Shown: piece after piece, positions 1 to 7,898 of the stretch
How the letters are laid out: each line of letters starts with the position of its first letter
How positions within the stretch are numbered: the stretch's first letter is position 1
Assembly: GCF_002887595.1 (NCBI RefSeq)
Contig: NZ_PEBU01000013.1
Span: forward strand, 1-64,000
DNA length: 64,000 nucleotides
Source of the DNA: Bowmanella denitrificans
Lineage (GTDB): Bacteria; Pseudomonadota; Gammaproteobacteria; Enterobacterales; Alteromonadaceae
Reading direction: 5' to 3'
Translations under genes and position numbers: made by a program
The notes under the pieces: model-generated
The model's input: the letters and a program-made list of their open reading frames with translations, nothing else
The model's database searches: none
What the model was told of the DNA's origin: nothing

Positions 1-57
1 ACAGACTATTTAGAGAGGGTGTTAGTGGCCGGTATGGGCGAAGTGCTCGAAAAATGA
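1..57 (+). CDS. C-terminal tail of an upstream gene (partial)
   Basis: An open frame enters from the left edge and ends in TGA at 55-57, giving the last 18 residues of a protein (ending GMGEVLEK). The next gene begins seven bases later in the same frame, which suggests the two are co-transcribed. Too little is visible to name a family. It is also possible that this is only chance open sequence. Confidence 0.4.
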   Translation, partial: TDYLERVLVAGMGEVLEK

Positions 58-63
58 GCATTC

Positions 64-780
64 ATGCTCTTGCCCTGGGGGTTGTACCATATTGTCTTTG
101 TCGTTACTGCAACCGTTTTCTTGTTCGGCTTGCAGGACGATGACCTGTTACTGCAGTTTCTTTCCAGTATTATGAAAGAGGAGATTGATGTCTTTCTCCT
201 AGAGCAAATAGTATTCTTTAATTTGCTGATTTTCTCGTTGCTATGGGCTAGCTTCTATTTTCGTGGTGTGTGCAACCGAGCAACAGTCATAGACTATGGC
301 CTGATGGTTTGCTTGTTCAATGTAATGTTTTTTGGTCTACATGTTTTAGTAAGCGAACTTCAACTAGGATTGTATTTCAAGATTCCTGTCGGCGTTTTTT
401 CGATGCTGATTTGTGCCCAACTTTTTAAAAAAAGGCAGATCCTGAGACGTTGGTTGGCTTGGAAGCTGCAACATATTGCGCCAAGTATTGCCAGCTTTTT
501 GATAAAGTCTACAATGCCTACTCACTTTGAATTTCGCATGAATAAAGTCGTGAAGTGGTATGTTGCTCTTGAAGTGATCTATTTTATATATATGGTTGGG
601 TATACCATTCTAATGGGTATACCTAATTCTGGCTCAATTGCTGATACCGAAGAAGCGAGAGGGCACGCCTATTCACTAATCATCTATACAGTTCTGTATC
701 AGATTGTAGGCTTGATTTATTTTGTCGAATTAACCTTGGCAATCAAAAAAGATTGGAAGCAACCTGATTTCCTTTTTTAA
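64..780 (+). CDS. polytopic membrane protein of unknown function
   Basis: A 238-residue protein with about five to six hydrophobic segments, at roughly residues 5-22, 47-66, 76-96, 104-117, 165-185 and 203-226. Charged stretches (KKRQILRRW near 122) separate the second and third pairs. I recognise no enzyme motif or named family. There is no good Shine-Dalgarno before the ATG, so translation may depend on coupling to the upstream frame ending at 57. Codon use and base composition are clearly more AT-rich than the genes from 1.3 kb onward, which is compatible with recent acquisition. Function unknown. Confidence 0.7.
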   Translation: MLLPWGLYHIVFVVTATVFLFGLQDDDLLLQFLSSIMKEEIDVFLLEQIVFFNLLIFSLLWASFYFRGVCNRATVIDYGLMVCLFNVMFFGLHVLVSELQLGLYFKIPVGVFSMLICAQLFKKRQILRRWLAWKLQHIAPSIASFLIKSTMPTHFEFRMNKVVKWYVALEVIYFIYMVGYTILMGIPNSGSIADTEEARGHAYSLIIYTVLYQIVGLIYFVELTLAIKKDWKQPDFLF

Positions 781-799
781 GTCCGCCTTTAGATGAATT

Positions 800-818
800 G
801 GTGGGGAAAATCCCCACC
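800..818. terminator. hairpin between convergent genes
   Basis: GGTGGGG at 800-806 pairs perfectly with CCCCACC at 812-818 around an AAAAT loop. It sits between the convergent stop codons at 780 and 824, where a shared terminator is expected. No strong T-run follows on either strand, so efficiency is uncertain. Confidence 0.5.
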
Positions 819-823
819 TAATC

Positions 824-955
824 TTATACTCTAACAGAGCCAGGTTTCCAAAATTGCTGACTCGCAGTGTCCGTGCTTTTGCCAATAGTGCTAGCATTCG
901 CAAATCCAGTGGCAAGCAGAGAACTCAGTAAAATTGCAACAACGTATTTTTTCAT
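824..955 (-). CDS. small secreted peptide, 43 aa, unknown
   Basis: Reading the minus strand from ATG at 955 gives MKKYVVAILLSSLLATGFA followed by NAS and a short polar tail ending WKPGSVRV, stop at 824-826. The start MKKY, hydrophobic core and A-x-A-like site (GFANA) form a textbook Sec signal peptide, leaving a mature peptide of only about 20-22 residues. AGGACC lies seven bases before the ATG, a plausible ribosome binding site. It is convergent with the membrane protein at 64-780. Mature peptides this short with a signal sequence can be bacteriocin-like, pheromone-like or remnants of longer genes; nothing here decides between these. Confidence 0.55.
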   Translation of the reverse strand: MKKYVVAILLSSLLATGFANASTIGKSTDTASQQFWKPGSVRV

Positions 956-1078
956 TACATAGGTCCTTTAATTAATGGGTTGAATGTACCAAGCAATCCT
1001 TTTGCAAGCCTTATTCCAACATTAATAAAACCTTCTCTAATAGGTTGACTAATACATTTTTTTTAAAATTGTCAGTTT

Positions 1079-1117
1079 TTTGACACGAAAATTTTAATTT
1101 AAAGGGTAAGTGTCAAA
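1079..1117. promoter_or_regulatory. perfect 8-bp inverted repeat TTTGACAC-N23-GTGTCAAA
   Basis: TTTGACAC at 1079-1086 is mirrored exactly by GTGTCAAA at 1110-1117. The left arm contains TTGACA, a consensus -35 hexamer, but no good -10 lies 16-18 bases downstream. The wide spacer suggests two half-sites of a regulator, or a long-loop hairpin, rather than a terminator. Position is just upstream of the tandem array and the 1265 gene. Confidence 0.35.
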
Positions 1118-1135
1118 GAGTTGCTGCTAAACTCT

Positions 1136-1211
1136 GGCATCAATGGCATCAATGGCATCAATGGCATCAATGGCATCAATGGCATCAATGGCATCAATGG
1201 CATCAATGGCA
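1136..1211. repeat. 9-bp tandem repeat, GGCATCAAT x8 plus partial
   Basis: Eight exact head-to-tail copies of GGCATCAAT (1136-1207) are followed by GGCA. On the plus strand in the frame of the downstream gene each unit encodes Ile-Asn-Gly. The unit length is a multiple of three, so copy-number change would not shift a reading frame; it would change spacing by 9 bases per unit. The array ends 53 bases before the ATG at 1265. All copies are identical, which points to recent expansion. Confidence 0.95.
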
Positions 1212-1264
1212 CTTATTGCAGTTCGCTGTATTGGCAGGCTCAGACCGGGGAATCTATCTTGAAT

Positions 1265-1678
1265 ATGGCGCTCTTTGGTAAAGCTTTACTGATCTGGCTG
1301 ATGATTCTGTTGCTGGCCATTGCCAACGGCATATTGCGTGAATCGGTGCTGTTGATTGTGCTGGTGAAAACCGCGGCTTTTATCATGAGTGGCCTGCTGC
1401 TATGCCTGTGTATTTTTGCTATGACCTATCTGGCGCTGCCCTGGTTTGGCAGGTTAGCGACCAGCCATTACTGGCGGATTGGTGCATTGTGGCTGGTGCT
1501 GACCTTAGCCTTTGAATTTATATTGGGCGCGGTGATTCAGGGCCATAGCTGGGCACGACTGAGTGAACCTTATACTTTTAAAGACGGTAATCTGTGGACG
1601 CTGGTGTTGTGTGTGACGTTCACTTCCCCCTACCTGGCCGCCAGACTGCGTTTTAAACAGGGCATTAAGTTTTTGTAA
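1265..1678 (+). CDS. small 4-TM membrane protein, unknown
   Basis: The protein starting at ATG 1265 (MALFGKALLIW) has 137 residues and four clear hydrophobic segments with short loops, ending in a basic tail (RLRFKQGIKFL). I chose this start because the in-frame extension back to a TTG at 1121 would put eight Ile-Asn-Gly repeats and no hydrophobic signal in front of the first membrane helix. I do not recognise the family. The nearest downstream gene is the YbbA-like ATPase, about 110 bases away with its own likely promoter, so functional linkage is unclear. Confidence 0.7.
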   Translation: MALFGKALLIWLMILLLAIANGILRESVLLIVLVKTAAFIMSGLLLCLCIFAMTYLALPWFGRLATSHYWRIGALWLVLTLAFEFILGAVIQGHSWARLSEPYTFKDGNLWTLVLCVTFTSPYLAARLRFKQGIKFL

Positions 1679-1790
1679 AGCTTGCTGTTCTGTCCCCGGT
1701 TTTTGCCATAGTACAAGCGGAATACTTTCACATAGGTTTCACAAACCTGTCGCTAGCCTGACTGCCATGCTTTTACAGATGGAATGCATT

Positions 1791-2453
1791 ATGACGGTCG
1801 GACTGGTACTGCGTGACTTAACCCATCAAATTGCCGTGTCAAAGAATCAGCCCCTTAGCTTGCTGGACAAGCTGGACTTGCAGGTGCCTGAAGGGCAGCA
1901 AGTGGCGATAGTAGGGGCGTCGGGCAGTGGCAAAACCACCTTGCTGAGCTTGCTGGCCGGCCTGGAGCCGGTTCAGCACGGGCAGCTTGAGCTTAGCTTA
2001 AATGGTCAGCCTTTGCCGCTGTCACAGCTGTCGCGACATAGCGGTTTTGTTTTTCAGCAGTTTCATTTGCTGCCCGAACTGGATGCCATCAACAACGTGG
2101 CGTTACCGCTGAAATTACGTGGTGATCGTCACGCCCTGGCCAGGGCTGCTGACTGGCTGGATAAGGTAGGGTTGAATAAGCGCCATGGCTTTGCTGTCAG
2201 TAAGCTCAGTGGCGGTGAGCAGCAGCGGGTCGCCATTGCCCGCGCCTTTGTCACCGAGCCAGGCATTGTGTTTGCCGATGAACCCACAGGTAATCTGGAT
2301 GAGCAAACCGCCACGGACGTAAGCCGTTTGATGCTGACCTGCTGCCGGGCAGCCAATACCAGTTTAATGTTGATTACGCACAATCAGGCATTGGCGCGGC
2401 AGTTGGATGCGGTGTACCACCTTCAGCATGGCAGGTTAAGCCTATGTCAATAG
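1791..2453 (+). CDS. ybbA: ABC transporter ATP-binding protein, YbbA/LolD-like
   Basis: A 220-residue ABC ATPase of the MacB/LolD/YbbA branch. Walker A GASGSGKTT lies near residues 42-50, a Q-loop FVFQQF follows, then the signature LSGGEQQRV, Walker B IVFADEP and the family-typical TGNLD, and a switch histidine in LITHN. I prefer ATG 1791 over in-frame ATGs at 1767 and 1779 because it gives the usual N-terminal length. Its stop overlaps the permease start by 10 bases, so the pair is translationally coupled. By family, the ATPase powers conformational change in an FtsX-like permease rather than import. YbbAP function in other bacteria is poorly defined; assignment to YbbA rather than LolD rests on the partner permease. 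Confidence 0.85.
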   Translation: MTVGLVLRDLTHQIAVSKNQPLSLLDKLDLQVPEGQQVAIVGASGSGKTTLLSLLAGLEPVQHGQLELSLNGQPLPLSQLSRHSGFVFQQFHLLPELDAINNVALPLKLRGDRHALARAADWLDKVGLNKRHGFAVSKLSGGEQQRVAIARAFVTEPGIVFADEPTGNLDEQTATDVSRLMLTCCRAANTSLMLITHNQALARQLDAVYHLQHGRLSLCQ

Positions 2454-4987
2454 TCCCCCCGGCTTTGCCAACAAAGTGCGCCGTTATAGCGCTGACCCTG
2501 CGCTACTTGTGGTTACAGACTAAGCAGCGCACCAATTTGATCCAACTGCTGACCTTGTCCCTGCTGTTTTTCTACTTGAGTTTTATCACTTTGCTGGGCA
2601 GCGGTGCGCAGCATTTTCTGCAGCAGAATTTACAGCAGTTACTGGGCGCTGACTCAGTAGTGCAGGGCTATCGCCCGCTACCAGATGATGCCTTGAATCA
2701 GTTAAAAGCCAGGGTTGAGCAACTCAGCGAAACACGGGTTTATCGACTTACCCTCACACACCAGACGGAGCACGGCAGTGGACAGGTTAATGCTGAGTTT
2801 GTGCAACTTAAGGCGGTGGATGACCACTACCCACTGCAGGGACAAGTACATATCAGTCAAAGTGCCTCTTTAGTGGCCTTGCCCACAGCACATGGACCGG
2901 CGCCAGGGCACATCTGGCTGGAACCACGTGTGGCTGCAGCTTTATCCATTCAACTCGGGGATGTGCTGATTCTGGGGCAGGCCAGACTGCGTTTTTCCGC
3001 ATTACTGATCGGCGAGCCAGACCGGCTGCTGGAAGGGCATTCCACCGACATGCGAGCGATGGTGCATCAGCACAGCCTGAATGTTGTGGCTACTGAGCAA
3101 GTGTTAGAAGTGAAAACCTATCGCTATCTGCTGGCACACACTGAGTCGCAACTGCAAACTATTCAACCCATCCTGGCCCCGCACAGTGATTTAACCCTGA
3201 CCAGCAAAGCACTGGGTAACCATCCGCTGGCCAGTGCCTGGCAACGGGTAGAAAAATTTATGGGCCTGATCACGGTGTTGCTGGTGGTGATTGCTGCTAT
3301 TACCCTGGCACTGAGCCATCAAAGTACCTTATTGCCAATCACACATTTCACCACCTTATGTGTGGCTAACGGTATGCCACGCAGCGATACCTGGCTGGTG
3401 GCGCTGTGCGGCAGTCTGTACATGTTGTTCATCAGCCTGTTACCGGCGTTGCTTTTGGCCATTTTAAGCGCCGAGTTGACGGTTATTGTGCTGGCGCAGT
3501 TTGATATTGCTATCAGTCTTGACTGGCAGATCAACGGGGTATTAAACGCAGTGTTGCTGGGAGCTGCGATCTTTGTCTGCCTGAGTCTGGGCGCCTGGTT
3601 AAACGTCATAACAACCCCCATCAGTACTTTGCTCAGACAAGCACACAGACCGACCGGTTTAAGCATGATTAGTTGGGGATTGCCATTGTGTGCGGTGGCC
3701 GCACTGGTCTGGTGGTATTCAGACAACTGGACGCTGACAACCATGATACTGGGCACATTGGCCCTGTGTCTGGGGTTTCTAATGTTGCTGACCTGGGCGG
3801 TGTTGAGTATGGGACGATGGGGGCTGACGAGCCGGGCGACGTTATTCGGCTTTACTTTGTACCTGATGCAAAAACGTATTGTGGTCAAAGGCGCACAAAT
3901 TATTGCACTGGGCCTGAGCTTAACCTTGTTATTGCTCTGTGTCCGTATCAGTCAGGATGTTACTGATGTGCTTGAACAGCTTAGTTTCCGGGAGCAGGGC
4001 AATGTGATTGTCAGCCAGGTGGATGACAGGCAAAAACAGGCGCTGGAAGCCTTTGTCGGTCTGCACAACGGTAGTCTGAATCCCTTTTTTGCTTTTCAGT
4101 ACGCCCAACTTACCCATATCAATAACGCTGCCTTAGCAGACTCAGGTTTGCAACCCAGTGAAACTCTGGCACGAATGGCCAGACCCATCAGGCTGCACTG
4201 GCGAACTCAATTAGCCACTAATAATCGTATTGAGCAGGGCACCTGGCCTGATACAGCACAGCTACAAAGCGAATACTGGCCGGTAACAGTGGAAGCCGAG
4301 GTTTTTGAAGACTTACAGCTCAATCTGGGTGACATCCTCAGCATGCAATTGGACAGCCGCCAGATTCAGTTGCAGGTTGTGGCAGTGCATAGCTATGTGC
4401 GTGGTGGCAGTCCGGTGACCTTCTGGTTTGTGGGCCAGGCACAGGCCCCTATTGCTGGCAGCAAGGTCTGGTATATGGGGGATGTTGACCTGCCAGAGCA
4501 GGCGTTGGCTGAGCTTGGCCAGCTATGGCAATCCCATCCTGGTATGCGGCTGATTGCGGTGGAGTCGCTGCTTGGTCAGACCCGTTTTTACCTGAATGTA
4601 TTGCTGGGCATGGTGCTGGGGCTCAGCCTGTTTATTGCCTTGTTAAGTAATCTGCTGATGGCCGCCGCCATTCAGGTTCATCTGGAGCAAGACAAAGTGC
4701 GCAATGCCCTGCTGCTGAGTTTTGGTCTGGGCAAGGGCGAACAAGTTCGCGTTGTGGTGTACGAATGGGCAGTGATCACCTTGCTACCGACGTTTGCTGC
4801 CATGGCCAGTGTGTATTTGTGTATGCAGGCATTTTATACCCATGAACTGGGCCTGCCTTATCAGGCCAATGGCTGGCGGCTGACCCTGGAAGCCATTTCT
4901 ATGGCGCTGGGCATTGCCACCGGTGGGATCCTGATGGCCAGGCGCCAGTTACAGCAATCCGTGCGCCAGTTGCTGACACAGCAGTAG
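2444..4987 (+). CDS. ybbP: FtsX-like ABC permease, YbbP family
   Basis: An 847-residue inner-membrane protein with the layout of YbbP permeases. There is an N-terminal membrane helix (about 24-46), a large periplasmic region to about residue 265, then several membrane helices between about 270 and 500. A second periplasmic domain follows, then three C-terminal helices (about 715-820) of FtsX type. No HlyD-like fusion protein is next to it, in line with YbbAP/LolCDE-type transporters that act without a separate adaptor. It overlaps the ATPase gene and is followed nine bases after its stop by the secreted propeller gene, so the three form one operon. Substrate unknown; relatives are thought to move or release hydrophobic molecules. 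Confidence 0.85.
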   Translation: MSIVPPALPTKCAVIALTLRYLWLQTKQRTNLIQLLTLSLLFFYLSFITLLGSGAQHFLQQNLQQLLGADSVVQGYRPLPDDALNQLKARVEQLSETRVYRLTLTHQTEHGSGQVNAEFVQLKAVDDHYPLQGQVHISQSASLVALPTAHGPAPGHIWLEPRVAAALSIQLGDVLILGQARLRFSALLIGEPDRLLEGHSTDMRAMVHQHSLNVVATEQVLEVKTYRYLLAHTESQLQTIQPILAPHSDLTLTSKALGNHPLASAWQRVEKFMGLITVLLVVIAAITLALSHQSTLLPITHFTTLCVANGMPRSDTWLVALCGSLYMLFISLLPALLLAILSAELTVIVLAQFDIAISLDWQINGVLNAVLLGAAIFVCLSLGAWLNVITTPISTLLRQAHRPTGLSMISWGLPLCAVAALVWWYSDNWTLTTMILGTLALCLGFLMLLTWAVLSMGRWGLTSRATLFGFTLYLMQKRIVVKGAQIIALGLSLTLLLLCVRISQDVTDVLEQLSFREQGNVIVSQVDDRQKQALEAFVGLHNGSLNPFFAFQYAQLTHINNAALADSGLQPSETLARMARPIRLHWRTQLATNNRIEQGTWPDTAQLQSEYWPVTVEAEVFEDLQLNLGDILSMQLDSRQIQLQVVAVHSYVRGGSPVTFWFVGQAQAPIAGSKVWYMGDVDLPEQALAELGQLWQSHPGMRLIAVESLLGQTRFYLNVLLGMVLGLSLFIALLSNLLMAAAIQVHLEQDKVRNALLLSFGLGKGEQVRVVVYEWAVITLLPTFAAMASVYLCMQAFYTHELGLPYQANGWRLTLEAISMALGIATGGILMARRQLQQSVRQLLTQQ

Positions 4988-4996
4988 GAGATAAAC

Positions 4997-6409
4997 ATGA
5001 GATTATTTCGCTCAATCGCCCTGGTTACGGCCATCGCAAACTTTGGTGCTCAGGCAGACCTGCTGGCGGCCGCCCGGCCGCAAATCTGGTCGCAAACAGG
5101 CGATAACCCGATGCTATTGGTGCCCCAGCAAGATGAATTGGTGCTGATGCGCCAAACCAAGGAGGGCTATGCTGCGCTGGGCAGCCTGAATGTTAAAACA
5201 CATGGCATACACGCCATGGCGATGGCCAATATCGCCGGGCGAACCTTACCTGTGTTTGTCACGGAGCAGGGCATTGATGTGCTGACAAATGCCGCGTCTT
5301 TGCTGCCGCAACGTCTGATTCAACTTAATCACCTGTACCAGGGACGGCAAATGCAGGACGCACTGGCAGCCATGCAACATATCGATTTTGTGTTTGACCT
5401 TAACCATGACGGTTTGAGTGATATGTTGCTGCCTGATGCCCAGGGCCTGGTATTGGCCATTCAGCAAGGCAATGGCGGCTTTCATTTACAGTCTGTGGCG
5501 TTACCCCGGCACAGTCACTTTACGGCGCTGAGCTTTGAAAGCCCGTCGGTCAGTTTGTCGCTGCCTTATGCCTTTGTGCAGGCTGATACAAAGGGTGATG
5601 GCCGGCGTGATTTGTTGTTTGTTTATGCCGACAAAGTGTGGGCTCTGTTGATGGAAACCACACCGGCAAATGCTGATAGCACCTTTACGCTGCATAGTAT
5701 TGCCAGCGTGGCTGATTATGTTCAACAGCAAGAAGAGCGGTTGCGATTTGCCGCTCTGACCGACATAAACGGCGACAGCGTACCTGATTTGATCTTGTAT
5801 CAAACCAATATTGATAAGGATACATCACAGCATCTGTTGGTTTACCCGGGGCAGCATAACGAAAACGCTCTATTGTCTTTTCGTGCAACAGCACAAGGGC
5901 GTATCAAAGTCACCGGTGAGCTGGTGGACGTCGGCTTTGCAGATTTTAGCGGCGATGGTAAAGCCGAAGCTTATACATTGGCCACTGAACTGGGGATGGG
6001 CAGTCTCTTTTCGGTTATCAGTGGTGGTGGGTTGGACATGCAGATCCACATGTATCTGCAAACCGATGATGGACAATTCAAACAGACTGACAGTGCCACC
6101 CAGACAACGGAATTTGCGCTAGATATGCAAGGCTTGCAATTTGGTACCTGGTTTCAGGCCGCGCCTTTTATCACAGCAAAGCGGCATGATCTGCTGTACC
6201 TGGCCGACAGCCAAACCCTCAAGCTTGCTGTAGGTCATCAGCAAAAAGGGCTGGCTGGCAAAGGTAAAAACCTGGCCCGCGCCGAACATAACCGACAGCA
6301 CTGGTTTGTGACCCTGGACACCGATAACGACCTTGTCTGGGAGCTGTATCTAAAGGAGTTTGAAGGGAAGGTACTCAAAAATCTGCAAAGAGTGACTATA
6401 CAGCCCTGA
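4997..6409 (+). CDS. secreted FG-GAP/VCBS-type beta-propeller protein
   Basis: A 470-residue protein with a signal peptide (MRLFRSIALVTAIANFGAQA). At least four Asp-rich calcium-binding turns of the FG-GAP/VCBS kind are visible: DLNHDGLSD (about 134), DTKGDGRRD (about 197), DINGDSVPD (about 256) and DFSGDGKAE (about 315). Spacing of 55-65 residues fits successive propeller blades. AGGAG lies seven bases before the ATG. It directly follows the YbbAP genes with a nine-base gap, so it may be a periplasmic partner of that transporter. That is inference; no enzyme residues are visible. Confidence 0.75.
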   Translation: MRLFRSIALVTAIANFGAQADLLAAARPQIWSQTGDNPMLLVPQQDELVLMRQTKEGYAALGSLNVKTHGIHAMAMANIAGRTLPVFVTEQGIDVLTNAASLLPQRLIQLNHLYQGRQMQDALAAMQHIDFVFDLNHDGLSDMLLPDAQGLVLAIQQGNGGFHLQSVALPRHSHFTALSFESPSVSLSLPYAFVQADTKGDGRRDLLFVYADKVWALLMETTPANADSTFTLHSIASVADYVQQQEERLRFAALTDINGDSVPDLILYQTNIDKDTSQHLLVYPGQHNENALLSFRATAQGRIKVTGELVDVGFADFSGDGKAEAYTLATELGMGSLFSVISGGGLDMQIHMYLQTDDGQFKQTDSATQTTEFALDMQGLQFGTWFQAAPFITAKRHDLLYLADSQTLKLAVGHQQKGLAGKGKNLARAEHNRQHWFVTLDTDNDLVWELYLKEFEGKVLKNLQRVTIQP

Positions 6410-6472
6410 AAGGTAGCTAGACACAAACCGATAATTAAGTCTTGCCAGAACAACAAATGAAAACTTAGAGTA

Positions 6473-6486
6473 TGTAAGCGCTATCA
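6473..6486. promoter_or_regulatory. LacI-family operator, TGTAAGCGCTATCA
   Basis: The 14-mer TGTAAGCGCTATCA fits the LacI/CcpA-type operator pattern TGWAANCGNTNWCA at every fixed position, with the central CG and near-dyad symmetry. It lies 24 bases upstream of the glycosidase ATG, where a bound repressor would block transcription or early elongation. No LacI-family gene is in the window, so the regulator must be encoded elsewhere. Confidence 0.6.
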
Positions 6487-6509
6487 TTTGATCTGGGGAC
6501 CCGCAGCAT

Positions 6510-7841
6510 ATGCCTGTTACATTCACTGCCCGTATGGGAACTACCCTGTTGCTATTAACCTGTCTGTTGGCTTGTGACAGCCGGCAACAACAGGTCAGTA
6601 CCGGTTCGGCACCGGCTAAGATGAAAGCCGTCCCGGCCGAACTGGTTCAACAAGATGGCCAGTGGCGTATATTGCGTGGCGGTGAACCTTATTTTATTAA
6701 AGGGGCAGGGGGCAGTCATAGCCCGGCTTTGCTGGCACAAAGTGGCGGTAATTCGGTGCGTACCTGGAGTACCGACAATGCTGAAGCGGTACTAAACAGC
6801 GCCCAGCAAAATGGTTTGACCGTGATGCTGGGCCTGCGCCTGGGCAAAGAGCGCCATGGCTTTGATTACAATGACCAACAGGCGGTTGCTGAGCAAAAAG
6901 AGCGGGTGCGTCAACTGGTACTGAAATATAAAGACCATCCGGCACTGCTGGCCTGGGGTATCGGCAATGAAGTTGACCTGTTCTATACCAATACCAATGT
7001 ATGGTATGCGGTAGAAGACATCGCCGCCATGATCCAGGAATTGGATCCTAATCATTTGGTGACGACCGTCACTGCCGGTATAGACAAAAGCAAAGCTGAG
7101 CTGATCGCCCAGCGGGTCCCCAGTATCGATTACCTCAGTATTAATATCTATGGTGGGCTGGAAAATCTGCCCGCACATTTAGATAGCATTGGTTACCAAG
7201 GCGCCTATGTGGTCACCGAATGGGGCCCGACTGGTCACTGGGAAGTGCCGAAAACCGATTGGGGGGTGCCCATAGAGCAAAGCAGCACCGAAAAAGCCCA
7301 GGTGTATCGACATCGCTACCAGCAGGGTATTGCTGCCGCGCCTGAACGGGCACTGGGTTCTTACGCCTTTTTATGGGGGCAGAAACAGGAAACCACGCCC
7401 ACCTGGTATGGGGTATTTACCGAGGCGGGCAAAGCCAATGAAGTGGTGGATAGTCTGACCTACTTATGGACAGGGCAATGGCCACTTAGTCGTGCCCCTT
7501 CCATTAGTGGCTTTAGCTTAAACGGCCAAACTGCCGGACAAAGTGTGCATGTAAAAGCCGGGCAAGCGGTTAACGTGCAGCTGACTTATCAGCCCGGCAG
7601 TGAAGATAGTGCATCTATTCGCTGGGAAGTACTACCCGAAAGTACCGATATTAAAGCCGGTGGTGATCCGGAAGCCCGGCCGCAAGCAGTGGTACTGACC
7701 GTCACCCCAACTGAACAGCCAGGCCAGATGGCATTCGCGGCCCCGCAAACGCCTGGCCCCTATCGCTTGTTTGCCTATGTGGAAAATGCCACAGGGAAAG
7801 TCGCCACCGCCAATATTCCTTTTATGGTGGATGGGCATTAA
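6510..7841 (+). CDS. lipoprotein glycoside hydrolase, clan GH-A (GH2/GH5-like TIM barrel)
   Basis: A 443-residue protein. The N-terminus ends in lipobox LLAC with Cys22, so it should be a lipoprotein. Residues about 48-330 look like a TIM barrel of clan GH-A: GIGNEVD carries the likely acid/base Glu154 after strand 4, and VVTEWGP carries the likely nucleophile Glu237. Residues about 335-443 form an Ig-like beta domain. The family number is uncertain; it resembles the catalytic part of GH2 enzymes without the N-terminal sandwich. A LacI-type operator 24 bases upstream implies induction by a sugar. An in-frame ATG at 6534 would also leave an intact lipoprotein signal. Confidence 0.75.
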   Translation: MPVTFTARMGTTLLLLTCLLACDSRQQQVSTGSAPAKMKAVPAELVQQDGQWRILRGGEPYFIKGAGGSHSPALLAQSGGNSVRTWSTDNAEAVLNSAQQNGLTVMLGLRLGKERHGFDYNDQQAVAEQKERVRQLVLKYKDHPALLAWGIGNEVDLFYTNTNVWYAVEDIAAMIQELDPNHLVTTVTAGIDKSKAELIAQRVPSIDYLSINIYGGLENLPAHLDSIGYQGAYVVTEWGPTGHWEVPKTDWGVPIEQSSTEKAQVYRHRYQQGIAAAPERALGSYAFLWGQKQETTPTWYGVFTEAGKANEVVDSLTYLWTGQWPLSRAPSISGFSLNGQTAGQSVHVKAGQAVNVQLTYQPGSEDSASIRWEVLPESTDIKAGGDPEARPQAVVLTVTPTEQPGQMAFAAPQTPGPYRLFAYVENATGKVATANIPFMVDGH

Positions 7842-7898
7842 GGGGCGTCAGGCTGATATACAGGGTTTGATGTACAGACTGGAACTGAAATGCCTGTT

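Larger units (their letters stand above)
956..1264. other. AT-rich intergenic region with inverted repeat and tandem repeat
   Basis: This 309-base gap separates the minus-strand peptide gene from the membrane protein at 1265. It is very AT-rich up to about 1120. It holds the inverted repeat at 1079-1117 and the 9-bp tandem array at 1136-1211, listed separately. A TTG-initiated open frame from 1121 runs through the array into the downstream gene, but it lacks a ribosome binding site. No RNA gene seen. Confidence 0.5.

Noticed and set aside
1136-1211. Tandem array as a CRISPR
   Set aside because: Units are contiguous 9-mers without spacers.
1121-1264. TTG-initiated N-terminal extension with eight Ile-Asn-Gly repeats
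   Set aside because: No ribosome binding site, rare start codon, and it would place a polar repeat before the first membrane helix. ATG 1265 is preferred.
3319-3888. Long antisense frame inside the YbbP-like gene
   Set aside because: No recognisable protein; the sense strand encodes clear membrane helices.
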